A stretch of 48,078 bases of DNA from Spirochaetales bacterium. GTDB lineage: Bacteria > Spirochaetota > Spirochaetia > Sphaerochaetales > Sphaerochaetaceae. The first letter of the stretch is position 1. Every line of letters starts with the position of its first letter. Location of the stretch: NCBI GenBank assembly GCA_028722305.1, contig JAQYHB010000044.1, forward strand, positions 1 to 48,078. Reading direction: 5' to 3'. Below, piece by piece: positions 23,294 through 32,271 of this stretch. Made by a program: the position numbers and the translations under genes. The notes under the pieces are model-generated. The model was not told the origin of the DNA and did no database searches. It saw only the letters and a program-made list of their open reading frames with translations.

Positions 23294-25809
23294 TGGATTT
23301 CAAAAGCCTTCCCGTTTGGCAGCACCGGCAGGAAATCCTTGATGGCCTTGCGGGCCATCAGGTGATTGTCGTCGAAAGTCCGACTGGCAGTGGCAAGACC
23401 ACCCAGCTTCCCCTGATCCTCAAGGAGGCCGGGTACGCCGACGCCCTTTCGATTGGCATCACGCAACCCAGACGCATCGCGACGTTGAGCGTCTGTGATT
23501 TCATCAAGCGGCAGCTGGGCGACCAAGATGGCACCTACGTCGGCTACAAGATGCGCTTTTCCGACACGACGAGTCCGTCGACCCGTGTCAAGATCATGAC
23601 CGACGGCATCCTTCTCCAGGAGCTGAAAGCCGACCCGCTTCTGAAATCCTACAGCGTGATTGTCGTCGACGAGGCGCATGAGCGTTCCCTGAACATCGAT
23701 TTCATCCTCGGCCTGTTGAAGGGTGTGCTCTCCCAGCGCGAGGATTTCAAGGTGATCATCAGTTCCGCCACAATCAACACCAAGGCATTCTCCCATTTCT
23801 TCGACGACTGCCCGGTGGTCAGCATCCAGAGCCAGGTCTACCCGGTCAAGATCTTCTATCAGCCGGTCAACCCATTCGACACGGAGAAGATGAACGAAAC
23901 GATCTGGAGGATCGTCAAGAGCCGCAAGGGCAAAGGGGATATCCTGATTTTCCAGCCCGGCGAGTTCGACATCACCCATACCGTCTCCAACCTGCTCGAA
24001 CACGACCCGAACGAGGAGCTGGTCGTCTACCCGCTCTATGCCAGGCTCAGCAAGGAACAACAGGAGTCGGTCTTCACCCCCACTCCTCCCGGAAAGACCA
24101 AAGTGGTCGTGGCGACCAACATCGCCGAGACATCGATCACCATCGACGGAATCACCACCGTCATCGATTCCGGCATTGCCAAGATCAATTTCTACAACCA
24201 GAAGAACTTCACAAGCGCGCTGGAATCTCTTCCGGTCTCCAAGAGCAGTGCCGAACAGCGCAAAGGCAGGGCCGGCCGTACCAGGCCAGGTGTCTGCTAC
24301 CGCCTCTACAGCGAGAAGGATTTCGCGAGCCGTTTCTCCTTCACCACCGAGGAGATCCTCCGCACCGACCTGAGCGAGGTCGTGCTGAGGATGAGCGACC
24401 TGGGAATCTACGACTACGAGCACTTTCCCTTCATCACCCGACCGAAAAACAGCGCGATTCAGAGCGCGGAGGCGACGCTCCGCTTCATCGGCGCGATCGA
24501 TGAGACCCGCCATTTGACCAATGTCGGGGAACTGATGTGCAAGTTCCCGTTGCTCCCCCGCCATTCACGGGTGATTGTCGAGAGCCTGCTCCGCTACCCC
24601 GACGTCCTCGAGCAAGTTCTGGTCGCCGTCGCTTTCCTTTCCTGCAAAACGCCATTCTTGTTCCCTGCCGACGAGGAGGAACAGGCCCGCGCCGCCCAGA
24701 GATCTTTCAGCGATGCCAAATACGGTGATTTCGTCACCTTCCTGCATGTCTACGAACGGTATCTGAAGGCCGGCGACACCATGGAAAAGAAACAGGCGTT
24801 CTGCCACATGTATTACCTGGATTACCAATGCATGCAGGAGATCGTCCACGTGACCGAGCAGCTGGGTGACATCTGCGGGGAAATCGGCTTCCCGCTTTCC
24901 CACTCGGGCACTCCGAAGGAATACCTGATCTGCATCGCCAGCGGATTGTCCCAGTACATCTGCATCAAGAGCGAGCGGAACGTCTACCAGTCGCTGACCG
25001 CGGGCCAAATCTTCATCCATCCAGGTTCCGCCTATTTCCGTATCCTTCCGAAATTCATCATCGCAGGCGAAATCGTCGAGACCAGCCGGATGTACGCCCG
25101 CTCGGTCAGTCCGCTGGAGGAATCGTGGCTGGACGAGATTCAGCCCGGTCTCGCCAAGCAGCTGACGGACATGGTCCACGGCAGAAAGCGCGATGGCGAC
25201 GCCTATTACCAGGATGGCACGAGAAAGGCCCACATGCCGGTCGAAGGCGACTACCGCAAGGGCAACGAGGTCATGACCATCTACCGTCACAAGTACGAGA
25301 CGGTCAATACCAGCGGCAAGAAAAGCATGCAGCTGGTGGTCATTCCCGCCGGGGAGCTTTCCTATTTGGCCCAGCAGCACAAGAAGGCGACCAAGCGGGC
25401 AAAGAACTTCCCCGCTACCTTGCAGGTCGGGGCCTACTATGTCGAGTATCCGAGCAAGTTCTATACCCTGCTCGACCTGGATGGCAAGCTTCCGCTCCAC
25501 TCAATCATCAACGACTATGTGCCGAAAGGTACCTTCACCCTCGACCAGGCCGAATCGCTGGTGGTCAAGCTCGGCTGTCTGCTTCAATTCGTCAAGAGCC
25601 CAAAGGACCGCAAGGTACTTGACTTCATCCAGCTCGAAGGTAGCGGGGACTCGTTCCGCTTCACCCAGAGCAGGGATTTCGGCGAGGCTCTGGATACCTC
25701 TCTCTTCTACCTGGGAGAATTGATTGACCGGCTGACGGAACAAGACGACGCGGCCAACATCCGCCTTGCCAAGAAGGCGCAGCAGCGGCTGTTGAAACTG
25801 GCTGACTGA
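23293..25809 (+). CDS. DEAH-box RNA helicase, HrpA/HrpB family
   Basis: The 838-residue ATP-dependent helicase has the SF2 motifs in order: motif I 'ESPTGSGKTTQLPLIL' (about 29-44), Ia 'TQPRRIATLS' (about 57), II 'VVDEAHERSLNIDF' (DEAH, about 126-139), III 'SSATINTKAF' (about 157), V 'VVATNIAETSITIDGI' (about 273-288) and VI 'QRKGRAGRTRPG' (about 321-332). The helicase-associated and winged-helix regions follow (about 370-600). It is shorter than E. coli HrpA (about 1300) and near HrpB in length, so the exact orthology is unclear. It may act in rRNA or mRNA processing. It is coupled to hisS by a one-base overlap. Confidence 0.92.
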   Translation: MDFKSLPVWQHRQEILDGLAGHQVIVVESPTGSGKTTQLPLILKEAGYADALSIGITQPRRIATLSVCDFIKRQLGDQDGTYVGYKMRFSDTTSPSTRVKIMTDGILLQELKADPLLKSYSVIVVDEAHERSLNIDFILGLLKGVLSQREDFKVIISSATINTKAFSHFFDDCPVVSIQSQVYPVKIFYQPVNPFDTEKMNETIWRIVKSRKGKGDILIFQPGEFDITHTVSNLLEHDPNEELVVYPLYARLSKEQQESVFTPTPPGKTKVVVATNIAETSITIDGITTVIDSGIAKINFYNQKNFTSALESLPVSKSSAEQRKGRAGRTRPGVCYRLYSEKDFASRFSFTTEEILRTDLSEVVLRMSDLGIYDYEHFPFITRPKNSAIQSAEATLRFIGAIDETRHLTNVGELMCKFPLLPRHSRVIVESLLRYPDVLEQVLVAVAFLSCKTPFLFPADEEEQARAAQRSFSDAKYGDFVTFLHVYERYLKAGDTMEKKQAFCHMYYLDYQCMQEIVHVTEQLGDICGEIGFPLSHSGTPKEYLICIASGLSQYICIKSERNVYQSLTAGQIFIHPGSAYFRILPKFIIAGEIVETSRMYARSVSPLEESWLDEIQPGLAKQLTDMVHGRKRDGDAYYQDGTRKAHMPVEGDYRKGNEVMTIYRHKYETVNTSGKKSMQLVVIPAGELSYLAQQHKKATKRAKNFPATLQVGAYYVEYPSKFYTLLDLDGKLPLHSIINDYVPKGTFTLDQAESLVVKLGCLLQFVKSPKDRKVLDFIQLEGSGDSFRFTQSRDFGEALDTSLFYLGELIDRLTEQDDAANIRLAKKAQQRLLKLAD

Positions 25810-25817
25810 TTGTCCGG

Positions 25818-25837
25818 GCCGTCCCCCTCGGGGCGGC
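25818..25837 (+). terminator. Candidate terminator hairpin between convergent genes
   Basis: GCCGTCCCC (25818-25826), loop CTC and GGGGCGGC (25830-25837), with one bulged T. It lies between the helicase stop and the aroB stop. The downstream T-run is weak (TGTTTC), so efficiency is uncertain. Confidence 0.45.
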
Positions 25838-25846
25838 TCGCGTGTT

Positions 25847-26908
25847 TCAGGAGTACTGCTGGATGACCAGATGCTGGATCATCGTTTCCGCCAGCGGCAT
25901 CAGCAGGCAGGACCCTTGGTGCTCAGGGATGACGAAACGGACCTTGCCGTCCACCTTCTTCTTGTCATGGGCGATATGTTCGCGGTATTCCAGCCACTCG
26001 CCACGCCCGATGCGGTAATCGGTATCGTAGCCGTAGAGCTTGAAGAGCTTGATGCCGCTCTCGGCGAAACTTTTGTCGCAGACGCCTGTCTCGATGCCGG
26101 CTTCCAAGGCCTTGCAGGTTCCCCAGGCGACGCACTCGCCATGACTGAAGGTGCCGAAATGGCTGATCGACTCCAAGGCGTGGCCGAACGTATGGCCAAG
26201 GTTCAGCATCTGCCGGATTCCCTTGGTTTCGGTCGGGTCCTGTTCCAAGTAGAAGCGCTTGACGGCCAGCGAGAGCTCCAACATCTTCTCAACGATCTGA
26301 GGCTCACGCTTCAGAATCTCGCTGCGGTGCGCAAGCAGGAACTTGTACAGCTCGGTATCGGGGCTGAGCAAGGCATGCTTCAGGATCTCCCCCATACCGT
26401 TGTGGTACTCCTTGTCGGGCAGGGTACGGAGCGTGTCGGTGCATACCAGCACCTCGTCGGCAGGATAGAAGCTGCCAATCAGGTTCTTGTTGCCTTGGAA
26501 GTCGATTGCTGTCTTGCCCCCGAGGGTGGCGTCGCACATGCACAGGAGCGTGGTGGGCACCAAGGTCAGACGGCAGCCGCGCATGTACAGCGACGCGGCC
26601 AGGGCGGCCATGTCGCAGACCACTCCCCCGCCAAAACCGATGAAACGGCTGTCACGGGCCATTCCGTAGTCGGCGGCACTGCCCATGATCCTCAGCAGGC
26701 TGTTGATGTTCTTGTTCGTCTCTCCGCTTTCCAGCACGATATTGTTCGGAGGAAGCTGCTTGAAGAACTTGGCGGTATGGGTGTCGAAAACCCACATCAC
26801 GTTACGCCCATATTCCCCTAGATGCCGGGAAAGATCCTGCAAACCACTCGCGATCAGAACGGTGGTCGTCTTTCCCCCGGCCAGCGTCGTTTTCCAAAGT
26901 TCGTCCAT
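25847..26908 (-). CDS. aroB: 3-dehydroquinate synthase
   Basis: The enzyme converts DAHP to 3-dehydroquinate, the second step of the shikimate pathway, using NAD+ and a divalent metal. The 353-residue protein has 'ESGETNKN' near residue 60, the NAD-binding 'GFGGGVVCDMAALAAS' (about 92-107), 'LVPTTLLCMCDATLGGKTAIDF' in part (about 116-137) and metal ligands in 'GMGEILKHALL' (Glu, about 173) and 'NLGHTFGHALE' (His pair, about 237-247). Its ATG at 26908 has only a weak AAGAAG upstream. A candidate promoter lies at 26919-26947. It diverges from the cysteine desulfurase operon. Confidence 0.92.
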   Translation of the reverse strand: MDELWKTTLAGGKTTTVLIASGLQDLSRHLGEYGRNVMWVFDTHTAKFFKQLPPNNIVLESGETNKNINSLLRIMGSAADYGMARDSRFIGFGGGVVCDMAALAASLYMRGCRLTLVPTTLLCMCDATLGGKTAIDFQGNKNLIGSFYPADEVLVCTDTLRTLPDKEYHNGMGEILKHALLSPDTELYKFLLAHRSEILKREPQIVEKMLELSLAVKRFYLEQDPTETKGIRQMLNLGHTFGHALESISHFGTFSHGECVAWGTCKALEAGIETGVCDKSFAESGIKLFKLYGYDTDYRIGRGEWLEYREHIAHDKKKVDGKVRFVIPEHQGSCLLMPLAETMIQHLVIQQYS

Positions 26909-26918
26909 AGCTTCTTAT

Positions 26919-26947
26919 TTTTTACCAGTTTACTCCATCTGTTACAA
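26919..26947 (-). promoter_or_regulatory. Candidate promoter of aroB
   Basis: On the minus strand, TTGTAA (26947-26942), 17 bases, then TAAAAA (26924-26919). The -10 match is weak. The start point would be about 4 bases before the ATG. Confidence 0.35.
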
Positions 26948-26964
26948 GCGAAGGCGCATTGTCC

Positions 26965-26993
26965 TTGCTTAATTTGCCGTTATTGGGTACATA
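26965..26993 (+). promoter_or_regulatory. Candidate promoter of the cysteine desulfurase operon
   Basis: TTGCTT (26965-26970), 17 bases, then TACATA (26988-26993), 15 bases before the ATG at 27009. The hexamers are imperfect; this is offered because no better one lies in the 100-base intergenic region. Confidence 0.35.
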
Positions 26994-27008
26994 TTCAGGG
27001 TAGTATTT

Positions 27009-28142
27009 ATGGCCTATTTCGATAACGCAGCAACAACTAGGATAAGTGACGCCGCACTTGACGCCTACAACCACGCCTCCACCACCTGGTGGGGCAATCC
27101 GTCGTCCCTCCACAAGGAGGGGTTGAAAGCGAGAAAGAGGCTTGAGGAAGACCGCTCGGAAATCGCCCGGCTGTTGCATGTGGCTCCAGCCACGCTCACC
27201 TTCACCAGTTGCGCCACGGAAAGCGACGGTATCATCCTGGGAAATTATCTCTGGGCACAGCAACCCGGGGACATCATCATCCCGGCCATCGAGCACAGCG
27301 CCGTCACCGGCTACACCAGGCTCCTGAAGCGGCTGGGATGGAACATCGTCACCGTCGACGCCCCTGGCGGCTTCCTCGACCCGGGCGAAATCGCTGGAGC
27401 ATTGACCGAGCGGACGAGGCTGGTCTGCTGCATGCTGGTCAACAACGTGGTCGGCACCATCCAGCCGGTGAAGGAAATCGTCCAGCTAGTCCGCAGGCGG
27501 GAGCAGGCAATCGGGCGCAAGATCCACATCCACACCGACGCCACCCAGGCGCTAGGAAAAATCCCCATGGACTTGCATGACCTCGGCGTCGACAGCGCCG
27601 CCTTCAGCGCCCACAAGATCCACGGTCCCAAGGGTGTCGGGCTCCTGTACAACAAGGACACCAGCATCATCGCCCTGAGTCGTGGCGGAGAACAGGAAAA
27701 GGCGCTCAGACCGGGGACGGAAAACCTGCCCGGCATCGAGGCCATGACGGTCGCAATCGCCGACGCGGTGGAGAACCTGGACAGCCACATCGCCTCCTAT
27801 CGGGCTTTGAACGCGATTGCCAGGCGGCGCCTTGCCTCCTGCCCGCATATCCATATCGTGACCCCCGAGAAACTCTCCTCGCCGGCCATTCTCACAATCA
27901 GCAACGACAAGCTTCCAAGCGAAGTGCTGACCCGGATGCTCTACGACAAGGACTACTGCGTTTCCTCGGGATCCGCCTGTTCCAATAATGCCAAGGGGCA
28001 CCAGGGATCGATCCTGATGGCGATGCGGCAAGGCCCCTCCATCGCCAAGGGTGCGATCCGGATCTCGTTTGGAACCGACAATACCATGGAGGAGGTGGAA
28101 GGTCTCTGTGACACGCTCCTCTCCATCCTGGGAGGTGTATGA
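27009..28142 (+). CDS. Cysteine desulfurase, IscS/NifS type
   Basis: This PLP enzyme removes sulfur from cysteine as a persulfide. The 377-residue protein starts 'MAYFDNAATTRISDAAL' and has 'NPSSLHKEG' near 30, 'FTSCATESD' near 63, the PLP lysine in 'AFSAHKIHGPKGVGLLY' (about 198-214), the 'RPGTEN' motif near 238 and the catalytic Cys in 'SSGSACSNN' near 322. The motif and length fit group I enzymes. It overlaps thiI by ATGA, so its persulfide very probably feeds ThiI for 4-thiouridine synthesis; a role in iron-sulfur clusters is also possible. No IscU is visible nearby. Only a weak CAGGG precedes the start. Confidence 0.93.
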   Translation: MAYFDNAATTRISDAALDAYNHASTTWWGNPSSLHKEGLKARKRLEEDRSEIARLLHVAPATLTFTSCATESDGIILGNYLWAQQPGDIIIPAIEHSAVTGYTRLLKRLGWNIVTVDAPGGFLDPGEIAGALTERTRLVCCMLVNNVVGTIQPVKEIVQLVRRREQAIGRKIHIHTDATQALGKIPMDLHDLGVDSAAFSAHKIHGPKGVGLLYNKDTSIIALSRGGEQEKALRPGTENLPGIEAMTVAIADAVENLDSHIASYRALNAIARRRLASCPHIHIVTPEKLSSPAILTISNDKLPSEVLTRMLYDKDYCVSSGSACSNNAKGHQGSILMAMRQGPSIAKGAIRISFGTDNTMEEVEGLCDTLLSILGGV

Positions 28143-29347
28143 TGGACAACTACACGTCTGTACTCGTCCGTATGGGCGAGATTTCCCTGAAAGGATTGAA
28201 CCGCGGCTTCTTCGAGAAGCGGCTCAAGCAGAATATCAAGAGCAAGCTGAAGCCCTACCACAGCGAGGAGCACAAGCAGAAGGGACGCCTGTACTTCGAC
28301 ATCTCCAACGAATGCCCCGAAGAGATCATGGACATGGCCTTCCGCACCACCTTCGGCGTGGTCGGCTATTCCAAATGCCTTTCCTGCGAGAAGGACTGGG
28401 ACACGATTGTCGAGACTGCCAGGAAGGTGATCGCCCAGCCCCCCTTCGACGCCGGGAGAGGGACCTTCAAGGTCGAGGCGAGACGGAGCGACAAGCTCTT
28501 TCCGATGATCAGCTATGACATCGAGAGCAAGCTCGGGGGGATTGTGCTTTCCACCTACCCGGAGATGAAAGTGGATGTCCATCATCCCCAGCTCAGGCTG
28601 TTTTGCGAGATCCGCGACAGAGCCTATGTCTACGCCTCTCCGCAACCGGGTCCTGACGGACTGCCCTGCACCACCGCCGGCAAGGCGATGCTGCTGCTTT
28701 CCGGAGGAATCGATAGTCCGGTCGCCTGCTACAAGATGGCGGGCCGCGGCCTGAAGATGGAGGCGATCTATTTCCATGCCTACCCGTATACCAGCCAGGA
28801 GGCGCTTGACAAGGTGAAGAAGCTCGCCAGCATCCTCGCCCCGTACAACCAGGGCATGCGGCTCCATGTCGTTCCGTTCACCGAGCAGCAACTCTGGATT
28901 AGGGACCACGCCCCCGAGGACGAGACCACGCTGATGTTCCGGGCTGCGATGATGAAGGTGGCCAACATGCTTGCCGAGAAGGAAGAGGCGACAGCCATCG
29001 TCACCGGCGAAGCCCTCAGCCAGGTGGCCAGCCAGACGCTGGACTCCATGTCCTTCTCCGACAGCATGAGCGACCGGTTGGTCCTCAGGCCGTTGGCAGG
29101 TATGTCCAAAGGAGAGATCATGGACCTTGCCAAGAAGATCGGTACCTACGAGACCTCGATTCTCCCCTACGAGGACTGCTGCGTGGTCTTCAGCCCGAAG
29201 CACCCGTTGGTGCATCCGGACAAGCAGACCGTGACCCGGCATTTCGTCAACCTGCAGATGGACGAGTTGCTCCAGAAGGCAGTCCAAGAGACAACCGCCA
29301 TCGATTTCAACGTACACGGTACGGAACTGAAGGAAGAAAAAGCGTGA
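28139..29347 (+). CDS. thiI: tRNA 4-thiouridine synthase ThiI
   Basis: ThiI adenylates U8 of tRNA and replaces the oxygen with sulfur delivered by a cysteine desulfurase; in some bacteria it also serves thiazole synthesis. The 402-residue protein has an N-terminal ferredoxin-like/THUMP region (about 1-165) and a PP-loop ATPase domain with 'LLLSGGIDSPVACY' (SGGxDS, about 185-198), 'VTGEALSQVASQTLDSM' (about 287-303) and 'RPLAGMSKGEI' near 318. It ends near residue 402 without the rhodanese domain of E. coli ThiI, so the sulfur route is the short type. Two ATGs (28139 and 28142) follow GGAGG; the first makes the ATGA overlap, the second has better spacing. Confidence 0.94.
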   Translation: MMDNYTSVLVRMGEISLKGLNRGFFEKRLKQNIKSKLKPYHSEEHKQKGRLYFDISNECPEEIMDMAFRTTFGVVGYSKCLSCEKDWDTIVETARKVIAQPPFDAGRGTFKVEARRSDKLFPMISYDIESKLGGIVLSTYPEMKVDVHHPQLRLFCEIRDRAYVYASPQPGPDGLPCTTAGKAMLLLSGGIDSPVACYKMAGRGLKMEAIYFHAYPYTSQEALDKVKKLASILAPYNQGMRLHVVPFTEQQLWIRDHAPEDETTLMFRAAMMKVANMLAEKEEATAIVTGEALSQVASQTLDSMSFSDSMSDRLVLRPLAGMSKGEIMDLAKKIGTYETSILPYEDCCVVFSPKHPLVHPDKQTVTRHFVNLQMDELLQKAVQETTAIDFNVHGTELKEEKA

Positions 29348-32271
29348 GACTCGGCCTGGATGTTGGATCAACGACGATGAAATGCGTCCTGCTCGACGAG
29401 CAGGGCAATTTGCTTTTTTCCCATTACCAACGACATTATTCCCAGATTCCCGAGACAGCATCGAGTCTGCTCAAGCAGATGAAGCCGTTGTTGCGGGACA
29501 AGAAATTCTCCATTTCCATTTCCGGATCTGCCGGCATGGGCATGGCCCAGAACCTCCACCTTCCCTTCGTGCAGGAGGTCTACGCCACCCGTACCGCCGT
29601 CCTGAAATACCTGCCAGGCAGCGATGTCGTCATCGAGCTTGGAGGTGAGGACGCGAAAATCCTTTTCCTTGACGGAAACCTGGAAGTCCGCATGAACGGC
29701 ACCTGCGCCGGAGGGACAGGCAGCTTCATTGACCAGATGGCAAGCCTGCTCGGCCTGAGAAGCGACCAGCTCGACGACCTAGCCAAGGAGGCGACCCAAA
29801 GTTATACGATCGCCAGCCGATGCGGCGTCTTCGCCAAGACCGACGTCCAGCCGCTGGTCAACCAAGGGGCAAAAAAGAGCGACATCATCGTCTCGATCTT
29901 CCAGGCGGTTGTCAACCAGACTATCGGAGGCCTTGCGCAAGGACGTCCCATCAAGGGGAACGTCGTCTATCTCGGCGGCCCCCTCACCTTCCTCAGCCAA
30001 CTGAGGGCCTGTTTCGACAAGACGCTCCACACCCAGGGGCTCTGTCCTGAGAACTCCCTGTACTACGTAGCCCTGGGCACAGCCCTCGCCCCGGGAGCGG
30101 GAGAGACCGATTACCAGACCTTGCGAAGCGAGCTGACCAACTATACCAACAAGGGGACCTATACCTCCTTGGAACCGCTGTTCAGGGACGAAGCCGAACT
30201 AAGGGCCTTCCAGGAGCGGCACGCGAAGGCGAAGTTGCCCAAACGGGATATCGAGACCTATGTGGGAGACGCCTTTGTCGGCATCGATTCCGGTTCGACC
30301 ACCATCAAGAGCTGTCTGGTCGACCCCGAGGGAAACCTGCTGTACAGCCGCTACGAGAACAACAACGGAAATCCCGTCGAGGCAGTCCGCCAGTTCCTGA
30401 TCGACGTGCAGAGCAAGTATCCCGATGTCCACCTGCAGAAGGGTTGCAGTACCGGCTACGGCGAGGCGTTGATCAAGAATGGATTCAACCTGGAATACTC
30501 CATCGTCGAGACGATCGCCCATTTCATCGCGGCGCGCACCTTCATGCCTGATGTCGATTTCATCATCGACATCGGCGGGCAGGATATCAAATGCTTCAAG
30601 ATCCGCGATGGAGCGGTGGACGACATCTTCCTGAACGAGGCATGCTCTTCCGGTTGCGGCTCCTTCCTGCAGACCTTCAGCAACGCGCTCGGCTACAGCA
30701 CAAGCGAAGCCGCCCGGCTCGCCCTGCAGTCGACCCGTCCGGTCGACCTAGGAAGCCGGTGCACCGTTTTTATGAACAGCCAGGTCAAGCAGGCGCAGAA
30801 GGATGGCGCCCAGGTATCCGACATTTTCGCCGGTCTCGCCATCAGCGTCGTCAAGAACGCGTTGTACAAGGTGATCCGCTCCACTGACGCCACCACCCTC
30901 GGACGCCATATCGTCGTCCAAGGCGGAACCTTCCTGAACGACGCGGTGCTCCGCGCCTTCGAGCAGGAACTGCAGACCGAAGTGGTCCGTGTCGACCAGG
31001 CGGGACTGATGGGCGCCTATGGTTGCGCACTGTACGCGATGAAGCAGCACCAGAGAGCCCCGAAGGAGCGGACGATGCTGGACCTGGAGCAACTGCAGAG
31101 CTTCGTCCACAAGACGAGGACCATGCAGTGCAAGGGCTGCACCAACCATTGCCAGCTGACCATCAACACCTTTGACGGTGGCAGGCGGATGGTCAGCGGC
31201 AACAAGTGCGAGCGCATGACCAACCCCGCCGCCTTCATCGAGGACCCGACGGTGCTTGACATCATCGCCTTCAAGGAAGCCTACATGGAGCGTTTCCAGC
31301 CTCAGGAAGGAAAGCGCGGGGAAATCGGATTGCCGATGGTGCTGGCCAACTGGGAGTTTCTTCCCTTCTGGCATACCTTCTTCTCCTCCCTCGGTTTCAA
31401 GGTGCTGGTCAGCAAGCAATCCAGCCGCCAGACGTATCTTGATGGTCAGGCGACGATTCCCAGCGATACGATCTGCTACCCTGCCAAACTGGTCCATGGC
31501 CACATCGAGGAGATGGTGCAGGCGGGAATCAAGACGATTTTCTATCCCTGTTCCTCCTACAATGTCGACGAGCGCAAGGGGGACAACCACTTCAACTGTC
31601 CGATTGTCGCCTACTACCCGCAGGTGATCCAACACAATATCCCTGCCTTGAGCGAGAGTGGCGTGCGGTTCCTCGACCCCTTTGTCTCCCTTGGAGACGA
31701 AGCATACTTCCCCAAGCGGATGGGCGTCGTCCTCAAGGAGCTGGGGACATTCAGCATGAAGGAAATCCGTGAGGCGACAGCCAAGGCCTATCAGGCCTAC
31801 CGGGATTACCAGAATGCGGTGCGGAACCAGGCGGCGAAGATCATCGCCATGGCCCGCCAGAAGCATATGCCGATTCTTGTTGTGGTGGGCCGGCCCTACC
31901 ACAACGACCCGGAAGTCAACCATGGCATCGACAGGCTGATGCTGCAGCTCGGATGCGCCGTGGTCAGCGAGGATTCCCTCGCTCCGCTGATGGGCTACGA
32001 GAAACGCGGGGTCCTCAACCAGTGGACCTTCCATGCCCGCATGTACGATGCAGCCAGATACACGCTGGACAAGAACGACATGCAGGTGGTCCAGCTGGTC
32101 AGTTTCGGATGCGGCCTGGACGCGGTAACCACCGACGAAGTGCGCGCCATCCTGAAACAGAAGGACAAAATCTACACCCAGATCAAGATTGATGAGATCA
32201 CCAACCTGGGAGCGGTCCGCATCAGGCTCCGCAGCCTGCTCTCGGCCGTCGAGGAGAAAAACAACCAATGA
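29344..32271 (+). CDS. 2-hydroxyacyl-CoA dehydratase activase-related protein, tandem domains
   Basis: The 975-residue protein carries two BcrA/BadF/HgdC-type ATPase domains in tandem. Domain one begins 'RLGLDVGSTTMKCVLLD' (2-18) with its cluster Cys in 'NGTCAGGTGSF' (about 118-128). Domain two begins 'FVGIDSGSTTIKSCLVD' (about 312) with 'ACSSGCGSFLQTF' (about 434-446). A region like DUF2229 follows (about 590-975), with a Cys group 'CKGCTNHC' and 'DTICYPAKLVHGH'. In many anaerobes this is fused to the downstream HgdB-like part in one ~1400-residue chain. Such activases use ATP to push an electron into a dehydratase or double-cubane partner; the substrate is unknown. It starts with GTG overlapping the thiI stop (GTGA). 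Confidence 0.9.
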   Translation: MRLGLDVGSTTMKCVLLDEQGNLLFSHYQRHYSQIPETASSLLKQMKPLLRDKKFSISISGSAGMGMAQNLHLPFVQEVYATRTAVLKYLPGSDVVIELGGEDAKILFLDGNLEVRMNGTCAGGTGSFIDQMASLLGLRSDQLDDLAKEATQSYTIASRCGVFAKTDVQPLVNQGAKKSDIIVSIFQAVVNQTIGGLAQGRPIKGNVVYLGGPLTFLSQLRACFDKTLHTQGLCPENSLYYVALGTALAPGAGETDYQTLRSELTNYTNKGTYTSLEPLFRDEAELRAFQERHAKAKLPKRDIETYVGDAFVGIDSGSTTIKSCLVDPEGNLLYSRYENNNGNPVEAVRQFLIDVQSKYPDVHLQKGCSTGYGEALIKNGFNLEYSIVETIAHFIAARTFMPDVDFIIDIGGQDIKCFKIRDGAVDDIFLNEACSSGCGSFLQTFSNALGYSTSEAARLALQSTRPVDLGSRCTVFMNSQVKQAQKDGAQVSDIFAGLAISVVKNALYKVIRSTDATTLGRHIVVQGGTFLNDAVLRAFEQELQTEVVRVDQAGLMGAYGCALYAMKQHQRAPKERTMLDLEQLQSFVHKTRTMQCKGCTNHCQLTINTFDGGRRMVSGNKCERMTNPAAFIEDPTVLDIIAFKEAYMERFQPQEGKRGEIGLPMVLANWEFLPFWHTFFSSLGFKVLVSKQSSRQTYLDGQATIPSDTICYPAKLVHGHIEEMVQAGIKTIFYPCSSYNVDERKGDNHFNCPIVAYYPQVIQHNIPALSESGVRFLDPFVSLGDEAYFPKRMGVVLKELGTFSMKEIREATAKAYQAYRDYQNAVRNQAAKIIAMARQKHMPILVVVGRPYHNDPEVNHGIDRLMLQLGCAVVSEDSLAPLMGYEKRGVLNQWTFHARMYDAARYTLDKNDMQVVQLVSFGCGLDAVTTDEVRAILKQKDKIYTQIKIDEITNLGAVRIRLRSLLSAVEEKNNQ

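Noticed and set aside
22876..24564. 562-codon minus-strand frame opposite hisS and the helicase
   Set aside because: Antisense shadow; both sense genes show complete family motifs.
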